Assembly (NCBI GenBank): GCA_003646305.1
Contig: QNFJ01000085.1
Coordinates: forward strand, 1-8,603
Origin: Gammaproteobacteria bacterium
GTDB lineage: Bacteria > Pseudomonadota > Gammaproteobacteria > Methylococcales > UBA2780
Reading direction: 5' to 3'
DNA: 8,603 nucleotides
Part shown: positions 1 to 5,908 of the stretch, in pieces
How the letters are laid out: every line of letters starts with the position of its first letter
How positions within the stretch are numbered: the stretch's first letter is position 1
Position numbers and translations under genes: made by a program
Notes under the pieces: model-generated
Told to the model about the DNA's origin: nothing
What the model saw: the letters and a program-made list of their open reading frames with translations, nothing else
Database searches by the model: none

Positions 1-798
1 CTTCTCTTCATTGATGCGGACAAAACCATTGTGCATCCAGACATTAACAAACTTCTGCCCCGTCGCCGCTTCAGACTGAGCGATCTCATTTTCATGGTGT
101 GGAAATTGCAAATCCATGCCACCACCATGAATATCAAAATGATCACCCAGGCATTTTGTCGACATTGCAGAGCATTCGATATGCCAGCCAGGACGTCCTT
201 CTCCCCAGGGAGAATCCCAACTTGGCTCCCCTTCTTTGGACATCTTCCACAAAACAAAATCGAATGGGTTTTGCTTAGCCTCATCCACATCTACTCGCTC
301 ACCCGCCTGAAGCTCCTCAAGATTCTTTCCGGAAAGCTGTCCATATTTCTTAAATCGGGCAACCGAATAGAAAACATCGCCATTAGTGCCGATATAGCCA
401 TAACCTTTATCAATCAAGGTACTAATCATCGAAATAATATCTTCCATCGACTGAGTCGCTTTCGGCTCAATATCTGGAGGCAAAACACCTAGCGCCAACT
501 CATCTTCGTGCATCGCATCGATATAACGTTCTGTTAGTACCGAAACATCTTCGCCATTTTCGTTAGCACGCCTGATAATTTTGTCATCGATATCCGTCAC
601 ATTCCGGACATAGGTCAGATCATAGCCCTGTTCGCGTAGATAACGGGAAACCACATCAAAAACCACCATCACTCGTGCGTGACCGATGTGGCAATAGTCG
701 TAAACCGTCATCCCGCAAACATACATGGTCACTTTTCCTGCATGAATCGGCTTGAAAATCTCTTTTTGACGGGTCAGATTGTTATGAATTTTTAACAT
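1..798 (-). CDS. cysS: Cysteinyl-tRNA synthetase, N-terminal part (cut by window edge)
   Basis: Class I aminoacyl-tRNA synthetase that charges tRNA-Cys with cysteine in the cytoplasm. I translated the minus strand from ATG 798-796; 266 codons stay open to base 1. Cys28 and the CHIGHA motif (His37-His40, the HIGH ATP-binding signature) are present, followed by YVRNVTDIDDKI, the DFVLWKMSKEGEPSW stretch, GWHIECSAM and FPHHENE. The last two carry the zinc-ligand Cys, His and Glu of the family, along with Cys28. The readable part ends ...RINEEK, so the KMSKS loop and the anticodon-binding half lie outside the window; the E. coli enzyme is 461 residues. No strong Shine-Dalgarno precedes the ATG. 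The gene is divergent from ppiB, as in E. coli. No frameshift is visible. The identification is secure. Confidence 0.97.
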   Translation of the reverse strand, partial: MLKIHNNLTRQKEIFKPIHAGKVTMYVCGMTVYDYCHIGHARVMVVFDVVSRYLREQGYDLTYVRNVTDIDDKIIRRANENGEDVSVLTERYIDAMHEDELALGVLPPDIEPKATQSMEDIISMISTLIDKGYGYIGTNGDVFYSVARFKKYGQLSGKNLEELQAGERVDVDEAKQNPFDFVLWKMSKEGEPSWDSPWGEGRPGWHIECSAMSTKCLGDHFDIHGGGMDLQFPHHENEIAQSEAATGQKFVNVWMHNGFVRINEEK

Positions 799-833
799 TT
801 GTCTTTTTGTACTTAGGTGGCTCGAAAAAGCGG

Positions 834-856
834 AAAAGCTGCTACAAACAGCAGCT
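834..856 (-). terminator. Terminator-like hairpin in the cysS 5' region
   Basis: Read on the minus strand, AGCTGCT (856-850), a six-base loop and AGCAGCT (843-837) form a perfect 7-bp stem. A run of four T (837-834) overlaps and follows the 3' arm. The hairpin sits about 40 bases before the cysS ATG, so it would act as an attenuator in the cysS leader rather than as an end-of-gene terminator. The T run is short, so termination would be weak. It overlaps the Cys-codon leader ORF. Confidence 0.4.
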
Positions 857-862
857 AAACAT
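842..862 (-). CDS. Possible cysteine leader peptide MFSCCL upstream of cysS
   Basis: A short minus-strand ORF (ATG 862-860, stop TAG 844-842) would encode Met-Phe-Ser-Cys-Cys-Leu. The two adjacent Cys codons (853-848) fall in the 5' arm and loop edge of the hairpin at 837-856. The ORF lies 43 bases upstream of the cysS start. A ribosome paused at these codons for lack of Cys-tRNA would cover the 5' arm and block the hairpin, which is the logic of a transcription attenuator. Against this, I see no good Shine-Dalgarno before the ATG, and no convincing promoter far enough upstream to place the ORF in the transcript. An AT-rich stretch directly before it could instead be a -10 element. A six-codon ORF can also occur by chance. 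Confidence 0.3.
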   Translation of the reverse strand: MFSCCL

Positions 863-914
863 ATTAACGGAAACAAATAGTTGTGAAAAAGTTTTTTAGC
901 ACACAAAAACAGCT

Positions 915-920
915 TAGAAT
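915..920 (+). promoter_or_regulatory. Possible -10 element for ppiB
   Basis: TAGAAT matches the sigma-70 -10 consensus at five of six bases and lies 36 bases before the ppiB ATG. The stretch 17 bases upstream is only a T run (892-897), a poor -35, so the promoter call is weak. Confidence 0.25.
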
Positions 921-943
921 GCCCGTTCTTAATTAAAACCCCT

Positions 944-950
944 AAAGGAG
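944..950 (+). promoter_or_regulatory. Ribosome binding site of ppiB
   Basis: AAAGGAG sits six bases before ATG 957. This strong site decides the start in favour of the longer protein with a signal peptide. The internal ATG at 1038 lacks a comparable site. Confidence 0.8.
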
Positions 951-956
951 TCCTCA

Positions 957-1562
957 ATGCACAAGCTGGTTAATCGTTTTTATCTGCTCTCTTTTGTACT
1001 CCTTTTCTCTGTTTCATCTGTTGCGGAAAATAAATCTATGACAAACAAATCTGACTCGCCTGTAAAGATCGAACTTCAAACCACTTTAGGAAATGTTGTA
1101 ATTGAGCTCGACACCGTCAATGCACCCATTTCGAGTGAAAACTTCATCCAGTATGTGCAGGATGGTTTTTATAATGGCACGATCTTTCATCGTGTAATCC
1201 CAGGTTTTATGGCTCAAGGCGGTGGCTTTACCGAAGATTTCGTGCAAAAAGATACACGCGAAAATATCCAGAATGAAGCAAATAATGGCATCAAAAATGA
1301 TCGTGGCACCGTTGCAATGGCCAGGACACCTGCCCCCCACTCTGCCAGTTCACAATTTTTCATCAACTATGGTGATAACGGTTTCCTAAATTTTTCTAGC
1401 GAAACCTCTCAAGGCTGGGGTTACGCTGTTTTTGGAAAAGTGGTTGAAGGGATGGATATTGTTGACAAAATGGCCGAAGTCCCAACCGGTTCTGGCGGCC
1501 CAATGCCAACTGATGTCCCCCAGACACCCATCGTTATTGAAAAAGCGGTTGTTGTAGAGTAA
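957..1562 (+). CDS. ppiB: Cyclophilin-type peptidyl-prolyl isomerase, PpiB-like, with signal peptide
   Basis: A cyclophilin of 201 residues, catalysing cis-trans isomerisation of peptidyl-proline bonds. Active-site motifs are clear: FHRVIPGFMAQGGGF, then GTVAMARTPAPHSASSQFFIN. The stretch FLNFSSETSQGWGY is typical of E. coli PpiB (FLNFSGESLQGWGY) rather than periplasmic PpiA. Position next to cysS and lpxH also fits ppiB. The difference is at the N-terminus. Residues 1-23 form a Sec signal peptide, with basic K3/R7, a hydrophobic core from about F8 to V19, and a likely cleavage after SVA23. E. coli PpiB is cytoplasmic and 164 residues. The mature product here is therefore probably periplasmic. 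An internal Met28 (base 1038) could give a 174-residue cytoplasmic form, but it has only a weak ribosome site. Confidence 0.93.
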   Translation: MHKLVNRFYLLSFVLLFSVSSVAENKSMTNKSDSPVKIELQTTLGNVVIELDTVNAPISSENFIQYVQDGFYNGTIFHRVIPGFMAQGGGFTEDFVQKDTRENIQNEANNGIKNDRGTVAMARTPAPHSASSQFFINYGDNGFLNFSSETSQGWGYAVFGKVVEGMDIVDKMAEVPTGSGGPMPTDVPQTPIVIEKAVVVE

Positions 1563-1576
1563 TTATCTTCCTGACC

Positions 1577-1605
1577 AAATGGAGAGGGTTTGCGCCTCTC
1601 CATTT
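1577..1605 (+). terminator. Perfect 11-bp inverted repeat after ppiB
   Basis: AAATGGAGAGG (1577-1587) and CCTCTCCATTT (1595-1605) pair perfectly around a seven-base loop, 14 bases after the ppiB stop. Only TTT ends the right arm, and TTTT follows at 1610-1613 after a CACG interruption. It may be an inefficient intrinsic terminator, or a stem that shields the ppiB mRNA end while some transcription reads on into lpxH. Confidence 0.55.
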
Positions 1606-1621
1606 CACGTTTTACGCTACT

Positions 1622-1626
1622 GGGAG
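1622..1626 (+). promoter_or_regulatory. Ribosome binding site of lpxH (TTG start)
   Basis: GGGAG lies six bases before TTG 1633. An in-frame stop TAG (1630-1632) directly precedes the TTG. No other start codon occurs before the essential Asp-x-His motif, so TTG is effectively forced. Confidence 0.7.
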
Positions 1627-1632
1627 CGCTAG

Positions 1633-2355
1633 TTGAAGGACGAAAGCCTTTTCATCTCAGACCTTCACCTGAGCCATGAACGGCCAGAAGTGACCCAACG
1701 GTTTCTCAATTTTTTAACTCAACGAGCCCCCAGATCCAGAAACCTCTATATTCTGGGTGACCTTTTCGATAGCTGGATTGGTGATGACAACCCAGCACAA
1801 CCCAATCCAGTTATTATTTCTGCATTGAGATCGCTCAGCGATAAAGGAACAAAAATATACTTTCAAGGTGGGAACAGGGATTTTCTGATAGGCAAAGATT
1901 TCTGCAACGAAACCGGTATTATCCTGCTTGATGATTACACCGTTATCGACCTCTACGGGACACCTACACTGCTGATGCATGGAGATCTTCTCTGTAGCGA
2001 TGATAAGGCCTATTTAGCGTACCGAGAAAAGACCCACGACCCTGAATGGCTTCAGAAAGCGCTCAAGCTGCCTCTATTTTTAAGACGTGCACTTGTACGG
2101 TGGATCAAGATTAGAAGCTACTTTCAGAAAAAAAATAAAAATTCGCAGATCATGGATGTTAATACCGAAACAGTTTTAAGAACCATGCGAAACCATTCAG
2201 TTTTATGCCTTATTCATGGCCACACCCACCGCCACGCGATTCATGACTTTACTTTAGATAACAAAGCAGCGCAGCGACTTGTACTGGAAGAATGGGATCA
2301 TGGTGGCAGCCTGTTATGTTGGAACCCAGAAGGCTACACTTTTGAAGCTGTTTAG
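1633..2355 (+). CDS. lpxH: UDP-2,3-diacylglucosamine diphosphatase LpxH
   Basis: Calcineurin-like metallophosphoesterase that hydrolyses UDP-2,3-diacylglucosamine to lipid X and UMP, the fourth step of lipid A synthesis, at the cytoplasmic face of the inner membrane. The family motifs are all present: SDLHLS (D10, H12), GDLFDSWIGDD (D43), GNRDF (N81), MHGD (H116) and IHGHTHR (H195, H197), which form the two-metal site. Residues 174-177 (IMDVN) also match E. coli LpxH closely. The length of 240 residues equals the E. coli enzyme. Translation starts at TTG with a GGGAG site; a TAG codon abuts it upstream, so no longer form is possible. The gene follows ppiB on the same strand, as in E. coli. 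Its 3' end overlaps the convergent HlyD-type gene by four bases. Confidence 0.96.
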   Translation: MKDESLFISDLHLSHERPEVTQRFLNFLTQRAPRSRNLYILGDLFDSWIGDDNPAQPNPVIISALRSLSDKGTKIYFQGGNRDFLIGKDFCNETGIILLDDYTVIDLYGTPTLLMHGDLLCSDDKAYLAYREKTHDPEWLQKALKLPLFLRRALVRWIKIRSYFQKKNKNSQIMDVNTETVLRTMRNHSVLCLIHGHTHRHAIHDFTLDNKAAQRLVLEEWDHGGSLLCWNPEGYTFEAV

Positions 2356-3707
2356 TGCTCCTTAAATGCACCACTAAAACCTCTTGAAACCGGCTTCAGA
2401 AGATATGCCATAATCGTTTTTGAACCCGTAATAATATCAGCAGTAATCGTCATGCCAGGGATCACTTTCATCTGATTCGGATTATTTCCCACATAGGATT
2501 TATCCAGCTCAATCCTCACCCTGTAATAAGGATTCATTTTCTCATCAAGATAGGTAGATGGAGAAACCCGCTTCACCACGCCTATGATCGCACCGAAGCG
2601 ACTCGAATCGTAACTATCGACCTTAATCTCGGCTTTTTGCCCCACTTGAATATAACCAACCTCATTGGGGCGAATCTTCGCTTCAACAATCAAGTCATCA
2701 TCGACCGGCACAATTTGAAGAATCGTCTCGCCCGGTTTAACAATCTCATTAATACTCGCAATCGATAAGCCCTGAATAATCCCGGAAACGGGCGCATAAA
2801 CATTCAAACGCCTCACCTTATCTTTGGCATTTACAAAAGACCCATCCAGCTCTGCAAGCTTAGCAGCGACATCTGCTGCCTCCAGTTTTAAATCCTTTTT
2901 CTGACCAGAAATCATTTCAAGGCGCCTTTCTTTAGCCTCTTTCACTGCCATCGTCGCGACCAAAACGCCATCTATAATAGACTTTAATTTACTTTCTGCA
3001 GAGGCAAGATCACTTTTTTTACTTAGTAAATCTGTTTCAGAGACGATATGTTTAATTGCCAGTTTTCGCCTCATTTCAACCTGTTTACTCAGTAATTCCA
3101 CCTCTATTTTCTGTGTTTTAATCTGGTTCTGTTGGCGTGCAAGCTCGCTTTTTTTCTGGTTTATCTGTGCATTAACTACAGCCAGTTCACCTTTAAAATT
3201 TTCGGATTGAGCCTGATAGCTTTCAAGTTGTTTTTTAGCCAAATCCGGATACTCCTCACCCAACATCCCAAAATCTGGTTTTTTTTGCAGCTCCAGGGCA
3301 TTTAGCCTTTTCAAAGACAACAGCAAGGTTGCTCTTCTTGATGCGAGTTGCCCATATTCTGATTGCGTTGCGGGTGGGGAAAATCCAACTAATAAATCCC
3401 CTTTATGTACAGAGTCACCATTATGCACCGCTATTTTGCTTACAATTCCACCTTCAAGATGCTGAATATTATGGACGTAACCGGCAGGAACAACCTCCCC
3501 CCTTGAAACACTCTTTTCATTCACTTCGGTAACAGTCATCCAAACAATGACCGCAAACAAGAGGAAAAAGCTAAAAAAGATGGCATTCCTAATCGTATCG
3601 GAAGAACCTTCTTCTTCAAGCTGTATTGCCTGCGCCAGAAAGCGAGCTCGCGCCCGAGGTAGACCTTTTTGCTGGCTCTGCAACTTATTTTCTGATTGTT
3701 TACTCAT
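2352..3707 (-). CDS. HlyD-family membrane fusion protein of a type I secretion system
   Basis: Periplasmic adaptor of 451 residues that links inner-membrane ABC proteins to a TolC-like outer-membrane channel. It has a short cytoplasmic N-terminus, one transmembrane segment (about 41-62, rich in F, L, I and V), and a first lipoyl half-motif around 82-110 (IQHLEGGIVSKIAVHNGDSV). A long coiled-coil hairpin of K/E/Q/L-rich helices (about 115-295) follows. The second lipoyl half is at about 300-335 (VYAPVSGIIQ), with a beta-barrel region after it. The C-terminus carries the typical GMTITADIITGSKTIMAYLLKPV. Length and layout fit the PrsE/HlyD type I secretion group. The ATG overlaps the stop of the upstream ABC gene (ATGA), so translation is probably coupled; only a weak GGG site precedes it. 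The 3' end runs into lpxH with no terminator visible between them. Confidence 0.95.
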   Translation of the reverse strand: MSKQSENKLQSQQKGLPRARARFLAQAIQLEEEGSSDTIRNAIFFSFFLLFAVIVWMTVTEVNEKSVSRGEVVPAGYVHNIQHLEGGIVSKIAVHNGDSVHKGDLLVGFSPPATQSEYGQLASRRATLLLSLKRLNALELQKKPDFGMLGEEYPDLAKKQLESYQAQSENFKGELAVVNAQINQKKSELARQQNQIKTQKIEVELLSKQVEMRRKLAIKHIVSETDLLSKKSDLASAESKLKSIIDGVLVATMAVKEAKERRLEMISGQKKDLKLEAADVAAKLAELDGSFVNAKDKVRRLNVYAPVSGIIQGLSIASINEIVKPGETILQIVPVDDDLIVEAKIRPNEVGYIQVGQKAEIKVDSYDSSRFGAIIGVVKRVSPSTYLDEKMNPYYRVRIELDKSYVGNNPNQMKVIPGMTITADIITGSKTIMAYLLKPVSRGFSGAFKEH

Positions 3708-3713
3708 TTTTTT
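3704..3713 (-). other. ATGA overlap on a seven-A run (possible slippage site)
   Basis: On the minus strand the ABC2 gene ends ATA-AAA-AAA-TGA, and the HlyD-type gene starts at the ATG made from the last A and the TG of that stop. The run of seven A (3713-3707) reads A-AAA-AAA in the ABC2 frame, the classic form of a -1 slippery heptamer, directly before the stop. A -1 shift would continue straight into the HlyD-type frame. The overlap itself is certain; use as a frameshift site is unproven. Confidence 0.45.
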
Positions 3714-5905
3714 ATACCCATCATCATTGACACTGCTTCTCCAGGATCTCCCACAAACTGTACCGTTCCTTTATCCAACAACACCGCTTTATCTGCCAAC
3801 CTAATATGGCTTGGACGATGGCTAACTATAATTACGGTACGATCCCCTTTTAACTGCTCAATCTGCTTCATTAAACGGCGATCACTCTCCTCATCAAGAG
3901 AGGTACCCGGTTCATCGAGTAAAATAATTTTTGCTGGACTAACAAGTGCTCTGGCAATAGAAATTGCTCGCAAAAAGCCGGGGGGGTATTTATTTATTGA
4001 GCCGTCACCTATTCGAGTATTAAAACCATTCGGTAACTTCTGAATATCCTCTAAAACACCTGCTTTTTCGGCCGCCTCTTCCAGTTCTTTATCGCTCGCT
4101 AGGCCGTTATTAAGCCGCATATTTTGCGCAATGGTCCCATGGAACATTTGCACTTCTTGCGGGACATAAGCGATTGACCGCCTTAATTCCATAACGTTAA
4201 GCTGCCTAATATCCTGCTCGTCCATTAGCAAGGAACCCGCTTGCGGCTTATACATACCGGCAATCAACTTTAGAAGGGTCGACTTTCCCGATCCTGTATA
4301 GCCAACAATTGCAACAACCTCGCCTTGTTTAGCATCGAATGACACGCCTAACAAAACGGGGTCCTGGTCTGGGCCATAACGAAAGCTGACTCGATCCATT
4401 TTGACTGCGCCAAACATCCCTTTCGTCATCAAACCTGAATGGGCATCTTTTCTCTCTATCTTCAGCCGCATGAGCTGGTCTATCTGCTTCATTGCCAACC
4501 ATGTTTGCTGTAACTTGGAAATAGAAAGGAAGGCGCCCTGAATAGGCGACAGTGCTCGCCATACCAAGGCCATTGTCGCAATAAGTGCGCCAATCGTCAT
4601 TGTCCCTTCCATCACACTCATCGCCCCAAAACCCAGAACAGAAACGCCAGTCAATGTCATAATTGATTGCGAAAGGTTTGTCATGAAAGCATTGGTGATA
4701 AAGGTCCTGTGATTTGAATTGATAGCCTCTGCAGACAACTCTCTAAAACGACCCTGCCAAACTGATTCTCCGCCGATTGCTTTAATTTCACGCCGGCCAT
4801 CAAAGGTCTGTATTAACATCCCCTGACGGTTCGTTCTGGCCTTTCCCGAGCGAAGAACTTTTTTATTTAAATTTGGCAGCCAAACAAATGCAAAAACCAC
4901 GTAGGTGATCGCCATTACCAGAGGAATAAGTGCAATTGCTCCAGCCAAAAAAGCAATTGCAATCAAGAAAATAAAGACAAAGGGAAGCTCCATTACGATT
5001 GAGGCATTCGGTCCTGTAAAAAAATTACGAACCGATTCAAATTGCTTTAGCCGGGAAAGCTGCGCTGTAACTGTTGAACGCTCAGAAAACATCGGAGGTA
5101 AATACAGCAGCTGTTTAAATGTCTCCACCCCGATGAGATAGTCCATACGACCGGCAACGGCACCCATTATCTTTGCTCTAAAATATCGCAAGACAAGGTC
5201 GGCTAAAATCAATATTCCTACACCCGATAGAAGCAATGGCAGGCTCTCTAAAGATTTTGCGCCAATCACCTTATCGTAGATCAACATAATAAAGAGAGGG
5301 ACTAATAGCGCTGCCATATTGATAACAAATGTCATTGCAAACAGGTGCATCAACAATTTTCTAAAACGCGCTACCATATTGTCAAACCAACCAGACTGGT
5401 TGCTTTCTGCTAAAGAACCACCAACTGCTGTTGCGTTGTCTGTGAAAAAGTAGGTCGTACCCTTATGCGGCAGCTCCGAAATATCCGCCACCTTAACCTC
5501 TAATCCCTTGTCACAATCAAAGTAATCAAGCTCATCACCTCGACGCTCGAGTAGAACAAAAACATCACCCTCTTCAGATATAAACAGGCATGGATACAAC
5601 TCTGCTTTTATAATCTTTAACTGCCCTTTTTTTGAGGTGCTATCGTAACCAAGATTAACCAGAACATTCCGCAAATCCACAAGATCGATTTCTTCCGCAC
5701 AGTGAGGCAATGCTTCCACTAATTCTCGTGATATATTCTTCCAGCCCAAAGCTTTTAGTAAGGGAAAGATAGCCGCTGCATAGGATGAGTCTGCCGAAAA
5801 ACTATCCAGCTTATTTTCCCGCAAAGCCTCAGAAAACCTCTCTGAGAAAAAGCCTTTCCATTTTCCTTTCGTCTGTTTTTCTATCGCTACTGTCGAGCTA
5901 TCCAT
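3704..5905 (-). CDS. Type I secretion ABC transporter with degenerate C39-like domain (ABC2)
   Basis: A 733-residue ABC half-transporter that would power export in the inner membrane. Residues about 35-155 look like a C39-peptidase-like domain without protease residues: at the expected Asp-Cys-Gly there is DSS (39-41), and the His region reads GDVFVLLER. Such domains hold substrate rather than cleave it. The membrane domain spans about 185-460, with hydrophobic segments near 187-210, 222-240, 303-345 and 414-455. In the ATPase domain (about 500-733), Walker A is GYTGSGKST (K541), the Q-loop Gln is 583, Walker B is IILLDEP (D664, E665) and the H-loop is SHRP (H696). The signature is not LSGGQ but YPPGF (640-644) before LRAISIARAL. 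The gene starts three bases after ABC1, with GGAG at 5920-5917 as ribosome site. Probably pairs with ABC1. Confidence 0.93.
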   Translation of the reverse strand: MDSSTVAIEKQTKGKWKGFFSERFSEALRENKLDSFSADSSYAAAIFPLLKALGWKNISRELVEALPHCAEEIDLVDLRNVLVNLGYDSTSKKGQLKIIKAELYPCLFISEEGDVFVLLERRGDELDYFDCDKGLEVKVADISELPHKGTTYFFTDNATAVGGSLAESNQSGWFDNMVARFRKLLMHLFAMTFVINMAALLVPLFIMLIYDKVIGAKSLESLPLLLSGVGILILADLVLRYFRAKIMGAVAGRMDYLIGVETFKQLLYLPPMFSERSTVTAQLSRLKQFESVRNFFTGPNASIVMELPFVFIFLIAIAFLAGAIALIPLVMAITYVVFAFVWLPNLNKKVLRSGKARTNRQGMLIQTFDGRREIKAIGGESVWQGRFRELSAEAINSNHRTFITNAFMTNLSQSIMTLTGVSVLGFGAMSVMEGTMTIGALIATMALVWRALSPIQGAFLSISKLQQTWLAMKQIDQLMRLKIERKDAHSGLMTKGMFGAVKMDRVSFRYGPDQDPVLLGVSFDAKQGEVVAIVGYTGSGKSTLLKLIAGMYKPQAGSLLMDEQDIRQLNVMELRRSIAYVPQEVQMFHGTIAQNMRLNNGLASDKELEEAAEKAGVLEDIQKLPNGFNTRIGDGSINKYPPGFLRAISIARALVSPAKIILLDEPGTSLDEESDRRLMKQIEQLKGDRTVIIVSHRPSHIRLADKAVLLDKGTVQFVGDPGEAVSMMMGIKK

Positions 5906-5908
5906 TGT

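Noticed and set aside
31..492. 153-codon plus-strand open frame
   Set aside because: It lies opposite cysS, whose minus-strand translation is a clear cysteinyl-tRNA synthetase; this product shows no recognisable domain.
861..866. TAATAT as a cysS -10 box with TTTTCA 17 bases upstream
   Set aside because: Each hexamer matches consensus at only four of six bases, so it is too weak to list. If real, it would remove the Cys-codon leader from the transcript, which is why that finding is kept tentative.
1086..1340. Minus-strand open frame within ppiB
   Set aside because: Shadow of the well-supported cyclophilin gene, with no domain and no start signal.
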